From positions 2,349,001 to 2,413,000 of the forward strand of contig WPIO01000030.1 in assembly GCA_009760855.2 (NCBI GenBank): a DNA stretch of 64,000 bases. Direction: 5' to 3'. The translations under genes and the position numbers were made by a program. This stretch comes from Cristatella mucedo. Lineage: Eukaryota; Bryozoa; Phylactolaemata; Cristatellidae. Shown here piece by piece: positions 34,670-46,361 of this stretch. The notes beneath the pieces are model-generated. The model saw nothing but the letters and a program-made list of their open reading frames with translations, was not told the DNA's origin and did not search any database. The stretch's first letter is position 1, and each line of letters starts with the position of its first letter.

Positions 34670-35720
34670 AGACTGGGTAGAAGTTGCTCAAGTTCTCTTA
34701 TTATAGTGTTACTTTCTAAAATTGTGGCTTGACTACAGCGATTTTTGAAAGTGCTGGTACATAACCTGAGGCAAATAACATGTTCATGATGTTAGTTATT
34801 CACGGCCGCCGCCTAACAATGCATCGTAGAAGGAAGGAAGACAGTGGGAAGAGAACCTAAAGGATTAGTTATCTGATTTGATGGGGATATGAACTTTTGG
34901 ACGATTTCAGCAGTGGCCTTCTTGAACGTAGACATTGAAGTCCAGTTTGTAATTTGAGGACATGATTCCAAGGCTTATGTTGCTTTCCTAGGGTTGAACT
35001 CCCTGATCGTGTCTATCTTGGTCGCGAAGAAGCTGGAGAAGCAATATATTAGATCATCCCAGAGAATCACTAGCTAACAATTTGGCCTTGGAGTAGTTAA
35101 GGAGACGATTGATCACCAACATCTGCATATTTAGATAGTGAACATGGGATTTAAGAATGTTTCATAAAGAAGATAGAGTTGGCCTTTGCGAGGAATGGAT
35201 TGGTTCCATCCACAAAATTTACCAGTAGCCTATCGATGGACAGCCAGTCCTGATTTTGTGAATGCTTTTTTAGCTGGAGCTAAGTAGTCCTAGCTAGTTT
35301 AACGTCTATGAAAAAGCTAAGGCGATCTGGGATATCTCCCAAAGTGGGCTTAGTCAGGTTGCAAATTCATCGAGCATGTCAGCTAGTTTCGTGTCGTAGA
35401 AACTCTTCGATACAAATAATGACCGATTTGAAGGCGGATTGAACAGCAGCAGTGAAGCAGATACTCTCGCACAGACAGCATATATTTCAAAATTCTTGAG
35501 GTTTCGAATCTCACATGTGATTTTAGATGCAGAGTAGGACACACCCTTCAGGCTGAATGAGGTCTGTATGTGGTCAGATTAGCAGAATTCGTTAACAATA
35601 GGTGAAGATATCATGCAGTTGTAGGAAAAATTGCGGTCGAGTGTGTGACCCCTGATGTGAATGGTTCCATGCTCATGAGCCACACTTAAAATGAGTCAGT
35701 CAATGCCAGAAAACGGAGCT
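34670..35720 (-). pseudogene. LINE-A fragment: endonuclease C-terminus, linker and RT start
   Basis: Reads leftward on minus. An endonuclease remnant lies near 35690-35640, where HEHGTIHIRGHTLD-like text corresponds to the H-x-x-G-H-T-L-D block. Next comes SDHIQTSFSL and a 62-codon open frame (35354-35542) aligned with 10640-10873 of the plus copy. The linker to RT (FFATKIDTIRE-like) is at 35010-35040, and RT finger text (ASGYVPALSKIAVVKP-like) at 34740-34790. It complements the 3'-end copies in this window and shows LINE-A carries an APE-type endonuclease. Confidence 0.65.
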
Positions 35721-36370
35721 GAATGCGTCAGATAAGCTGTAAACATAAAATTTGATATCACTTATCACCGAAAATCATCTTGGATGCAGCTCATTTGTAG
35801 ATTTAACACATACTTCCATGTGATTTGTTTACCTAGCTCTCTCCAGCATAGCAAAATCCATTAAATCTATTGCTAAATGTCGTTTTTACTTTCACCGTTG
35901 GATTGCAGCTAATTTTCTCAGATTTATAGTCATTTAATTACTTAAAAATCAATGGTAAACAACATGGGTCTCCGAAACTGGAAAGTTCAACGATCAAAGT
36001 TTGCTTAGAAAATATCATCTGCAAGAAATATGTCTGCCCTGTTGCAAAGAAAACTTCTGATTTACAACCACACCAGATCTACAGTTGAGTTGGCCTACTT
36101 GATGCTGTTGAAAAACAATTCGGTACCACTACGTTGAAATTTGCCGGGCATTTTTGAAATTCTGTATGAATTTTCTCACCACACTACTTGCTGTTTTACT
36201 GGGTTGTGCAATTAAGCACTTACAACAGTGAGATAACTCAGCAGCTAAGTGTACTGGCTTGAGTGTCAAAATTTCCATTAAACTTGCTTTCTCGCCGACC
36301 ACATCTACCACAAAAACAAGCACCATGTTTAATTTAAGGTTCGGTCACTCACTTTTAGGTCCATTTCTTC
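35721..36370. other. unassigned sequence
   Basis: No recognisable element. A 65-codon minus frame (36129-36326) has no known motif. Confidence 0.4.
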
Positions 36371-36374
36371 ATTG

Positions 36375-37525
36375 ACTTCAACCTGTCATTCAGAACAGCT
36401 TCCAAACCAGCCTGGCACGGTTCACAATGCTATTCTCGAATCATTTGCTGAACCTCTAATAACCTCACATTTTAATGAGGCCATGGCTCCTTATAAGTCC
36501 CTAAACATTTTAAAGTGTCCGCCCCTCTCTTTCCCTTAATATTTTACCAAGAGCACATCTCACATAGTACGTACTTGCTTTTGATGGCTTAGCTTGCCTA
36601 GGATTTAGACCCACGTGGTGACGGTTGAACTCATTCAAATATAGACTGGCTAAAAGCTGGTTGATATGCTACTGCTACTCCCCATAAAGCACATGAGGAA
36701 GTCCGCATCCATCTTATTCTTTTATCTCTTTGGACGTCCAATGGTATCGCAAATTTGCTTTTCAATGCTTGCCATGCACACTAAGGCAAAAGACTCTGTC
36801 AGATTAGCCAGTGTCATTATTTGTTGACCAAGCCGATAGCAGCTTATATCAGACAAATAAACAAACGGGGCAAGATCACTAAGCAATGAATTTTTTTGAA
36901 GAGCTTGAGTTACTGAAACTTATTGATAATGTACTTGATTTAGGTTAGCCTCACTTTTAGCAGAGGGCAAAGGTTGCAGCGGGGCATCCAGAAGTGCCTG
37001 GGTTGTCCAGTCGTGTGCTAGCAATCTTTTATCAAATATAATGAGACTTAGGCAGTATTAAGTTTGATACACAAAGACTTTGATTACATCTCACTATCAG
37101 TTAGGATGGAATTGTATTTTAAAGTTTTACTGCGATTCGCGATGCGTTTTTGTATAGAGGTAATAATCGTGCACTTTTAATGTATCCTCTACTTAGCCAG
37201 ATAGTGCTGCTGCCACATTTAATTTTACAGGAAATGACAACCTTGACCATACGCGTATTCAGGATTTATAAATAAACTGCCAAAATTACAATCAATTGTA
37301 GCATTTTAACTGCTCAAACTAATAAAACATGATATGTGCATATTTCCTGTCGGTTTTCTACGTGCAAGAGATGCATTGATAAATTTATAAGATACATTCG
37401 AGCAGCTGTAGCGTATGAATAACCATGTGCAAAGACCGGTACGAGAAAAGAAGAGCTCACTTTCTGCTATGTCAAAAGATAGTAATAAGAACAAAACGAG
37501 GGTTTGAACGACCATTAGGCAGATA
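36375..37525 (+). repeat. duplication block B, copy 2
   Basis: Partner of 11730-13510 in the same orientation. It lacks the 0.7 kb at 11850-12565 and the LINE-A that follows copy 1, and runs straight into block C. Confidence 0.6.
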
Positions 37526-37526
37526 A

Positions 37527-38030
37527 TAATATAGCAAAATGCACACTTTGCATTTTCATAAGTAAACAACAATGACTATAATGTCAAAAATTCTAGCATG
37601 TGGTAATTAATAGGTAGTTATTACCACTGGAAAAATGCATGTTAAAATACATTCGAATATTATTCAAATTATTTTCTAAGCAGGAAAAATTACTTTGGAA
37701 GCAAATAAGTGCATACGGACCCATGACATTCATAACTAATGAGCTATCAAAGCCTGGGTTTAATTAGTGGTGGATAATACAAGTGATCTTAGCTTGCGAT
37801 TTCTCCCTGATTTCATCAAAATAGAAAGACGCAATCTATCAGGAAAAAACAGACGCAAATGTATACCAGCTCAAACAATATAAAACATTTAAACGGAAAA
37901 TTGAGCTGACCGGCTGCAAGATGAACTTCCAAGCTGATTTTTTGCATTCGCAGTTATGAGCATTACAAACTTTTAAATAATTACTATTAGATTGCAACTG
38001 TGAAAATGTTTTCATCACTATTTAATAACT
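37527..38030 (+). repeat. duplication block C, copy 2
   Basis: Partner of 16300-16860. It retains the uninterrupted junctions that flank LINE insertions in copy 1. Confidence 0.6.
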
Positions 38031-38370
38031 GCTTGCAGTAGTCGATGATCGAGTTTAGCCTTAAGAAATCATTTTATAGGCAAATATGCCAATTAGCCCT
38101 TGTAATGAAAAATACCCGACGACTATCTGCGTGTTCTTAAAACAGTCTTAGGCCATAGGGTAACGGTCAAGTCGGATGCTCAAAGCCCAAAGCCGGTGCA
38201 CCACTTCGCATATTATTTACGCATGCACTTTAAAATGCCAACGACAATGTACAGTGCTGGTTACTACCGAATTTGCATTTCTCTCCTGGTGTCGGACCGA
38301 TAGGTCAAATATTTCAACGCTCTCGGCGTATTTTCGCGGGACCCTGGACCAATTTTAAGTATGAACTAAC

Positions 38371-38440
38371 TCCTCTGCGTAACACCCACATGGTCTTTAT
38401 GACTTTGTGGAGTTACTGACGGAGGTACATTACATTAACT
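38371..38440 (+). mobile_element. LINE-B 3' tail only
   Basis: CTGCGTAACACCCACATGGT, then CTTTGTGGAGTTACTGACGG and ACATTACATT. Nearly identical to 16194-16255, about 70 bp, strongly 5'-truncated. Confidence 0.85.
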
Positions 38441-39039
38441 GAAATGCAACCCGCCCATGCAATTCAGCCCAATCCGGCTGTTGGGTAAGCTGCTAGCATT
38501 TAGTTCACAGCTTCGAGGTCGGCCTTCCCTCATGATCCAACCAGTGTAATATCCTACTTTGAATTGGGTCCAGCCTGCGCTGCTGGTATTGCAACCAGCA
38601 TTGTCACTGATCCCACAAGCGTCCCCAAAACTAGCACACTCTAATTGAGACTATGTATACTGTATGACTATACGAGCGGCACTGATACTGTGAGTCGGCA
38701 AGCCAGTAGCCATTTGGTACATTAAACGCTCACAGAGCAGAAGTTCAGATAAGGCTAGGCTATGGTTGTTTTTCCCTGCAGCTCCAGTCGTTTTGATAGC
38801 AGCTGAATCATCAGACGATTTTGCTACAGCAGGGCCTTGCATATGACCGGTTGGATTGAGGCCGGTCCCTACCAACCTTCTTGAACCAAGGCCACTTTTC
38901 ACTGCTGCCTAAAAGACCGAGAATTCTTCGTCATCATCATATTCTCAATGTTGTGGAGCTAGATATGTTATGGTTGCGTTTTAGCTAAGAATCATTTCAA
39001 TTGTGTGTTACTATTTGATTAGATTGGGGACAAAAGCCA

Positions 39040-40240
39040 ATTTACTTTGTGTTGGGTCCGGTGAGGAAAAAACCTATTGACTTTGTGCTAGGTCCGGTTC
39101 TTTTCACAGTCTATACTCTCCCTCTTGCTAATACGATTACCAAGCACGATCAAGGCTTTCACTTTAAAGCGGATGACACTCAATTAAGCCTTTGCTTTGA
39201 TCCCTCCCAGCCTTCGAGTACCTCGAATTCTCTCAACTCACTTGCAGCATGTATTGATGACATCCACACATGGATGGCAGCAGATTTTCTATAACTAAAC
39301 GATAATAAAACTAACTTACTAGTTAAGGAAAAACCCTGTGTGATACAAAAATTGGAAAGGCTGAAATTCAAAACTGGCTATGCCAGCATATCTCCTGTGG
39401 AATCAGTTCAAAATCTAGGTGTCATGTTCCAAATGAACTCTCGCTAGACGACCCCATCAGCTCCACGGTCAAGTCTGCCTACTTTCAGCTACATAACATT
39501 GCTAACATTCGAGCTTGTTTAGATAAGGATACCACGTCTAAGTTGGTCAATGCATTTGTGACATCGGTCTCGACTTCTGTAACTCATTGCTTGCTGGCCT
39601 ACCTGCATGTGCAATCAGTCGATTTCAGATGGTGCAAAACTCTGCATCTAGGCTTGTCTGTCGTGAGCATCGCATTTGCCACATCACACCACTTCTCGCC
39701 GACCTGCACTGGCTACCAGTCAAGCAACGGATTGACTTCAAGGTTTTGTCGCTCACTTTTAGGTCACTTAATTCTTTGGCTCCCCCTATCTCTCAGATCT
39801 ACTCCCCCACCTGGCCAAGCATCGTACAGCCAGCTTTTCGGAATCCAACAGTCTACAAATAACTTGTACAAACCTCAAATCCTTTGGAGACCGTGCATTT
39901 AGTTCGTATGCTCCCAAAGCCAGGAACTCCCTCCCGACTTGCGTCACAGCATCCCCTGACTTGACCAAATTAAAAAAGAACTTAAAAGCACACATATTTA
40001 GGACAGCATTTAGGGTGTTCCTGTGATTCGTCCTTCATGTGCTTATGCATGCTGACACTGTGCATGCTGCCACTAACCACATTTGAATGCTGACCCTATG
40101 CATGTCACCTATAGATGTTATTCATGTTTATCAAGCATGATATTACTCATACTTCAATAGCACTTCCCTTTGCAGGAAATGTAAAGCGCCTAGAAAGAGA
40201 TCGAGTTCTCTGAGGAAGGTTTATCAAGTGCATTATTGTT
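39040..40240 (+). pseudogene. LINE-A 3' half (RT catalytic box to tail)
   Basis: Starts at the LGPVLFTVYTLPLA block just upstream of the catalytic box, which reads KADD at 39166-39177. A stop follows at 39292. The post-RT domain continues with shifts (ACAISRFQMVQNSASRLV at 39602-39655, PLLADLHWLPVKQRIDFKVL, then SLTFRSLNSLAP). The 3' UTR runs from 40025 and the terminal box ends near 40240 with ATT units. At the 5' junction the ACTTTGTG-GGTCCGGT stretch occurs twice (39043-39062 and 39079-39098). Absent from the other duplicon copy. Confidence 0.8.
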
Positions 40241-40597
40241 ATTACTTTGCTATTGTTTTCACTGTGATTTCCGGAAATACTGCAAATATGTAGGCAATAA
40301 CACGACCGGAAATAACCGGCATGTCGTCTGATCGTACTGGTGGGCATGTGCATTTTTTTTGGTACTTGGTGTGCAGCAGAAAAAGTCGCTGCTCAAATTA
40401 ATCCATTTCTAGTCAATTAAAATGCGTTTTATGTGAATTTTGGCCATATGTTTGGTACATGTGCACAGTTTCAGCAGAAACTTTGTCTTACTAATAATAT
40501 GTGGTGTCATGATGCGTAGTACTACTACAGCTTACGTGAACGTTGTCAGTATGTGCAAGCGGACAAAGAAAGTATCAGGCAAGGAACCAACCATTGC

Positions 40598-40730
40598 TGT
40601 GAACAATTGGTGCATTTAGGAATTAGTTTGAATGTTGGCAAGTCAGGGAATGCCGCGACATTTGTCAAGATTTAGTTCCAGGCTTTGATGCAAATGCCGT
40701 AAACGCATGGTCTAAAGGCATATGATGTTG
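40598..40730 (-). mobile_element. LINE-A ORF2 C-terminal scrap
   Basis: GTGCATTTAGGAATTAGTTT, AAGTCAGGGAATG and CATGGTCTAAAGG parallel 23925-24045 of the best copy (the D-L-T-T-F-K / F-G-D-R-A-F region). Heavily decayed. Confidence 0.45.
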
Positions 40731-40734
40731 GAAT

Positions 40735-41080
40735 GATTCACTGCAAAGCCTTATTCAACATTTGATTTCTCACCCTTCTTATTGTGCTCCTATTCAAGTT
40801 TGTATATCACCAAGACTAAGAATAGTGGTCAAAAGCATTGGGAAGACATAGCCGGGACTCAGCAGTAAGACATGGTTCTACTTCCGTGACAAGACCCACT
40901 CAAGACCACACACGCGGCAAATCACAGGACCCGTCAGAGGAACATATTTAAATAACTGTAAAAAGCACAACTGACGGCTATAACTGGGCAATTATGGAAT
41001 TCGTGTAGCTAGTTTAACCTCTAATTTCTGTAGTGGCAAAATATCCTGACCAGCTATTACTGCCATTCGTAGTTTGCTGC
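40735..41080. other. unassigned sequence
   Basis: Nothing recognised. Confidence 0.4.
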
Positions 41081-41084
41081 AAAA

Positions 41085-41165
41085 GAGCACTTACTGCATG
41101 GCTCTAACCTACGACCTTAGTCGTGAATAGCTAGCTCCTTACCTCCTGGGCTATCGCTGACATTA
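41085..41165 (-). mobile_element. tRNA-like SINE head, copy S4
   Basis: On minus: GATAGCCCAGGAGGTAAGG fits an A box, then CACGACTAAGGTCGTA and GGTTAGAGCCA in the B-box position (41099-41109). Similar to S1 and S5 in the segment between the boxes. Confidence 0.5.
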
Positions 41166-41655
41166 TGAAAGCATTCCACGATAGTACCCGTTTATAGGTA
41201 CGTGAGAGCTTGTCATATAAGAATCTGATAGCGAGGCTGCTCACTATAAAGGCTATGATGGAAAGGTCGAAGTTCATTCATAGCAGTGTCGTTAGCGTTG
41301 TCATTTTCTATAGTGGGGCTTGTAATTTTCTTATGATGATTTCTATAATTAAAATTGATCAAATTGCTGGCACGTAATCTCACTTGCTTGCCACTTCAGA
41401 GCTTTAATGTTGAGACCAATGTCCGGCTACGTGTCGAGGCTGAGACGTATGATCTCTATCAAGCATCATTCCATCAAGCATTGCCATCCATGCAGTTTGG
41501 ACAGAACTGTTAGCAATAGCTGGATCCACTCACAAATACAGCTACCGCTTGGTGTGAAAAAGCAAGTTAAGGTCCTTTCTATATGAGACCTGGTGTATAC
41601 CACTTTCCCTTCTTTGGATATAGAGGTTATTGATATGTTTTACTGGCTACTATTA
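41166..41655. other. unassigned sequence
   Basis: Nothing recognised. Confidence 0.4.
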
Positions 41656-41659
41656 AAAC

Positions 41660-42061
41660 ACACTTGCAAGTGCCATCAGGTGCTTACAGTTTGTACAAAA
41701 CTCTGCAGCTAGGCTCGTTTTTCGTGTACCTAACAGTTACATATCACACCCAATCTTAGTCTCATCTGCTTCCCAATCAAACAGTATATCAACTTTAAGG
41801 TTCCATCACTTATTTTTACACACCATTGTTTTCTGGCTCCAGCCTAATTATAAGATCTACTCCCTCACTAGGCCAAAAATTGTACAACTAGCTGTTCTGA
41901 CTAGAGTCGTTTAGCCATGCCTCATAAAAACCTCAAATTCTCTGGAGATCGTGCATGTAGTTTGTATTCTTCCAATGCCTGAAGCTCACTACCAAGGCAC
42001 GTTTCAATTTCCCCTGACATTAGTGCATTTCAAAACGAGCTTAAACAGCACCTTTTTCGGC
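41660..42061 (+). pseudogene. LINE-A post-RT C-terminal fragment, interrupted by a SINE
   Basis: CATCAGGTGCTTACAG, TACAAAACTCTGCAGCTAGG, then NSSAARLV-like text through TYSLTRPK and FSGDRACSLYS-like text follow the LINE-A C-terminal order with many stops. It reaches the equivalent of LKTYLFR at 42040-42060 and is broken there. The 3' UTR resumes near 42237. Confidence 0.65.
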
Positions 42062-42236
42062 TTGCCGAGCTGGTTTGGTCCAGCAGTTAAGGCGTTTGCC
42101 CCTACCAAGGTCAGGCTGAGGTTGCAGGCTCGAGCCCCGAGACAAATTTGAAGTGCCTGAATATATATTAACCTTTCTTGGAGAGCAATACAAATGAATC
42201 ATATTATTTATATTTGTCACAGCATTGAGTAGCTTT
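42062..42236 (+). mobile_element. tRNA-derived SINE, copy S3, inside LINE-A
   Basis: Best tRNA-like head in the window: TGGTCCAGCAGTTAAGG (A box, near 42076) and GGCTCGAGCCC (42128-42138, matching the G-G-T-T-C-G-A-N-N-C-C B box at most positions). An AT-rich body and tail follow. It sits between the last ORF2 codons and the 3' UTR of one LINE-A copy, with CCTTTTTCG to the left and GCTTTTTGTG to the right as a possible target-site duplication. Confidence 0.65.
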
Positions 42237-42435
42237 TTGTGATCCACCCTTTGTGTTCATTTACCTGCTTACACTATGCCTGCTGTTTCTTGGTGCTACC
42301 ACAAATCGTTTGGCGATTCTTTCTATGCAGCATCTTTAAAATTAATGACAATGGTACAATTATATCGCCCTCTCAGGAAATTGAATCTAATTTTAGGTAC
42401 TTCACTGATGATGCATGTAAAGTATTACCAAATGT
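42237..42435 (+). mobile_element. LINE-A 3' UTR remainder, decayed
   Basis: GTGATCCACCCTTTGTGTTC and ACCTGCTTACACTATGCCTG match the start of the LINE-A 3' UTR (GTGATTCGTCCTTCATGTGC). The part at 42355-42430 instead resembles the antisense terminal box (ATATCGCCCTCTCAGGAAA), so an inverted tail may be joined here. Confidence 0.45.
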
Positions 42436-43055
42436 TTGATGGTAATATATCCAAGTAGTAGGCATATTGTTAGCAGGTACATTTTCTTTGAGGGCAATAT
42501 GCAAATGTATTATTAATAATAGTAATGGTAATTTCGTGCAAATGATATCCAAAAAAGTCAAAGACGACATGCTGTGCTTATCCTATCTTTTATCATCGTT
42601 ATGTTTCCGAAAATTCGCTTCTTTTAGACTCTTAAATTTCATAATATTGAAAAGTCATAGATTTTTCTTAATTAAGTGATTGCAACACATAGGATAACTG
42701 CGATGGAGCAGACCAACCTATCAGCAATTAATGCTCCAGGATACCAATGCAATAAACATGACCGTCCGCACAGAATGTAAATATGAAAGTTTTTAGGAAA
42801 CTTCTCAAAGGCAGTGCGACTAGAACTAGAAGGCCTCGATGGATGCAATGAGGATGTGGTTTTGTAAGAGGCATAGACAATACTTTCTAGCAGATGTAAC
42901 TAAAAGACAAAAACATCATCCTAGAACTGCATACATGACTTTCCATAAATGAAGAATTTCTTATTGTAAAAATAATTATTAAAATACCAGCATTATTTTC
43001 TCAGAGAACAAAACATATTTCTCCAAACTTCTTATATAGGTAAATAAAGCAGGAC
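42436..43055. other. unassigned sequence
   Basis: Nothing recognised. Confidence 0.45.
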
Positions 43056-43059
43056 TCTT

Positions 43060-43870
43060 GTATGGATATCTTTGTATAGGACGAAAAACAACTTTTTAGT
43101 TCATAGCGAACCAAGTTTGACTGAGAAATTGGAAAGCGTAATGCTTAAAATCGGCTACTTCAGTGCACCTCCCGTTGCATCGGCAAGGAATTTATATGCT
43201 CTGTTTCAAAGTGATCCCTTGGTTGACGCCTGCATTACCTCAACAATTTATTTAATTACTATTTTTAGTTTTGTACGACTGCTGAAATTCAGGCTTGCTG
43301 ATACACTGTACGAAATTCAAAAATATCTATGAATGGTGTACATGCTGTCTAATTTTCAGCAATGCCTTGCAATGGATGCAAATGGCCTATGCAGTTAGGC
43401 GCTTACAATAGGTGTATAACTCCACAGATAATCCTTCTTTGCGTTAATGATAATGGTAATCCTTCGGAGCGTTTATGTCGCCACACCTCCTTACTTCTCG
43501 CCGATGTGCACTGTCTTTCAAAAAACCAGTGTATTGAATTCAAGGCTGTCACTCACTTTTTAAGTCTCTTCACTTTTTGGCTCTTGATTACCAATGTAAA
43601 CGCCTCTTTACTAGCCGATGTATAGTACCACCTGCTCGTGTGACTCAAATCATATTGATCAACATCGAGCTAATTTAAAATCCTTTCTCCCCAGCCACTG
43701 CAGTTCGCTTGCTTTTCAACGTTAGACTCACTTCCGGAATCACGTTGCCAAATCTTCTGAATAAATGCCGGTTACAGGTAGCTAAAAAAAAACAATGGAT
43801 AGGCATAATATTTGTTGGTCGTTGTAATTTGTCCTGACTGGGCTTATTCGTGCTGATACATTTCATGTTA
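43060..43870 (+). pseudogene. LINE-A thumb/post-RT fragment, rearranged
   Basis: LTEKLESVMLKIGYFSAPPV and ASARNLYALFQSDPLVDACI (43117-43240) match the I-Q-K-L-E-R-L to L-G-V-I-F-Q-S-D-L-S stretch of the best copy. From 43490 LLADVHCLSKNQCIEFKAV equals the LLADL-W-L-P-V block. Intervening sequence is lost or scrambled. UTR-like text appears near 43825-43880. Confidence 0.6.
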
Positions 43871-43874
43871 CCCC

Positions 43875-44105
43875 TAACCTAGTTTGCAGTTCGACAATTC
43901 AGGTATTACCTAGAACCATATTATGCTTGTTAAAACTGTACACGCTTTATTTCAAAGATCGATTGTGCTTCTTTTACTGCATATTTTTTAGTTCCCAAAA
44001 AGGAGTAAATATCTCTGATGGCGCTCAATTTTTTGTATTATTAATATAATCATTTGAGGTTAGCGTCTAACACTAGATGCTACTTACCCGATTACGACAA
44101 AACAA
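43875..44105. other. unassigned spacer
   Basis: Nothing recognised. Confidence 0.4.
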
Positions 44106-44109
44106 TCCA

Positions 44110-45320
44110 AACTACAGGCTTGTCTGATCGTGTTTAATCCGTGTCTTGTGGAGGTCAGGTCTAACATACGACACGGATCGCCTGTTGAGTCCCTCAAGGT
44201 TCTGTACTCGGTCCCTTGCAGTTCTCCATCTATACTCAACCTCTGGGAAAGTGATTAAGGCCCACGAAATAGGATAACAATTTTATTCTGACTATACATA
44301 GCTGTATTTGTCATTCAAACCATCGGAATCAGCTGCAGAAAGTGAGAAACTGAATGCTTGGCTTGCCAACATTCGATTCTGGATGTCGGAAAATTTCTTG
44401 AAACTGAATGACGATAAAACCAAACTGCTGCTCATTTGACGCCATAAAGCATGTGGCTGGATTAAAAGGCTTTGCTCTTCTAATAGGTGAAGCTGTTGTG
44501 CGAATATCACCACTTGCTCGAAATTTAGGTTTTTTTTTCGATAGCTGCCTCAATTTTAAAATCCTTATTCAGAAGAATGCTTCTAGAGCTAGCCATCACG
44601 TCCGATCCCTATCCAAGATTAGGAGCTATCTTCCACAGTACCATACAAAAGATTTAACTAGCTCATTAGTTCTTTTTCGGCTTGTTCATTGTAATACCCT
44701 TTTCCTGGGCTACCAAAGAAAGCAACTTGGCCACTGCAGCTGACTATGAATATGGCTTCAAGGCTAGTCTTCAAGTATCAGAGGTTTAGGCACGTGTCTC
44801 CTTGGCCAAAAGAGCTAGGATGGGTGCCGGTTGAGCAACAGATACAGAGAAAAGTTCTTATGCTGACCAACGAGGCCCGCCACGGCTTAGCTCCTCCATA
44901 CCTAGCTGAACTTCTACACCAGTTTCAGCCTTTTTGCACCCTCGGGTCAGGTGTGGACAATAAATTAGCTGTTCCGTTCCTCCGCTCAAAGACCGTTGGC
45001 GACAGAAGCTTCAGCTTTGCAGGTTCTAGACTGTGGAACTCGCCTCCACAATTCTTACGCAACGGCAACTATTCTCTTGCTGCCGAATATTGATCATCCT
45101 TTTCAGCGGTCCTGACCTGCTACTTCCATGCTACTCACTACCTCAACTGCTCTCCTGACTCTGCTATTCTCTTTTGTGTGTGAAACAAAGTCTGTTGGCT
45201 ACTGAATGCCTACCGAAAGCCACGTAGGATGTGAGTTTCCTAAATAAAACTCGCCTGCCCAACACCCACATAGTCTTTACGGCTTTGTGAAGTTACTGAT
45301 GGAGATACATTAAATTCGAG
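44110..45320 (+). pseudogene. LINE-B, RT catalytic region to tail
   Basis: Opens with CTGATCGTGTTTAATCCGTG (also at 17065) and the P-Q-G-S-V-L-G-P-like stretch at 44185-44225. The catalytic box is eroded (YSDY followed by a stop, about 44283-44300). An open 111-codon thumb segment (44408-44743) includes ARNLGFFFDSCLNFK and a 115-codon C-terminal segment (44746-45093) includes VSPWPKELGWVPVEQQIQRK. The tail at 45300-45316 is a decayed ACATT. One of the more complete LINE-B copies, but non-functional. Confidence 0.8.
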
Positions 45321-46360
45321 GTTTAAGTTGGTTGGCACTGCTACGTACATACTAATCCGCCGACTCTAACTGCTTAGCATTCAAATAACATCTGAGTTAA
45401 ACTGAATCATAACCGTCGGACTGAAACGTAGATTGAATTCCAATGTGCTTGAAATTAATCAGCAATAATGTATCTCCGGGTACTATGCTGAACATCTGGA
45501 TTTAGAGGTGAATGTTATTATAGCATTTATGCCTTACTTAAAATCCTCGTGAACATGCCTAACACCACTTGTGGCCAGGCCTGAGCCAAGCTTCAGATAC
45601 GAGCTTCATTCGATTTAGCTCTGGGCTCTGCATGTTACTTAATGGTATAATTAAATATCATGCTTATAATCCTGCAGCTGGGTAGAGGATCAGTTGTGAT
45701 TATTAAGAGATCGGTAGATATTCACTATCTGGTCTATTCAGACTCATTGCTTTTATTCGTTTTTTAAATAGAGAGAATATCTGAAACCTTAATAATTAAT
45801 ATTTATACGCATAGTGATATATATTTTAACAATAATATTTGTTGTTTAATAAATTAAACGCTATTAAAAGAATGCTATCAAAATATTTGCATGGAAATTA
45901 TATATATATATATATATATATTCATATATATATATATATATATCGTAAATTAATAAATATATATTTCAAAGAGTACTGCAATAGCATTATGTCGGGGACT
46001 GGTGCTTAATAATTGACTTGTTCTCATGTAAGTTGCATATTTAAGGCAATAAAGATGGCATAAGAAAGAATAAAGAGCTCTTAGCCACAGAGTTTGTAAG
46101 ACCTTCGAATGAACGAGAAAAAATTCTAACTTTTCGATGGTGAATTAACCATGTGAAGATGCGATTTCTGAAGGAAACACCAGAATGCTTAAACAATTCA
46201 AATTTTTAGACACAAATTCTAAAGTTAGTAAACAATTGTGCAAAAATACAGTTATTATCCCACAATAAAACATTAAAACAATTATATTACAAATAAGATT
46301 TTACAGGCCCTAGCCAACTAAATCTTTTTAAATCTGGCAGACCTACGTTTGAACAAGTAA
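45321..46360. other. unassigned AT-rich sequence
   Basis: Nothing recognised apart from the TA repeat at 45899-45945. Confidence 0.45.
45899..45945. repeat. (TA)n microsatellite with one TTCA interruption
   Basis: Two runs of about 11 TA units around TTCA. Nearly palindromic by composition. Confidence 0.95.
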
Positions 46361-46361
46361 C

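Larger units (their letters stand above)
38030..40430 (+). repeat. duplication block D/E, copy 2 (with LINE insertions)
   Basis: Partner of 18292-19400. Interrupted by a LINE-B tail (38371-38440) and a LINE-A (39040-40240), neither of which is present in copy 1. Confidence 0.55.

Noticed and set aside
42062-42140. Functional tRNA gene
   Set aside because: A and B boxes are present, but no cloverleaf with paired acceptor and anticodon stems could be formed, and the sequence is embedded in a longer SINE-like insert.
46000-46100. CRISPR-like or phage features in the AT-rich area
   Set aside because: No regularly spaced repeats anywhere in the window, and the whole content is eukaryotic retroelements.
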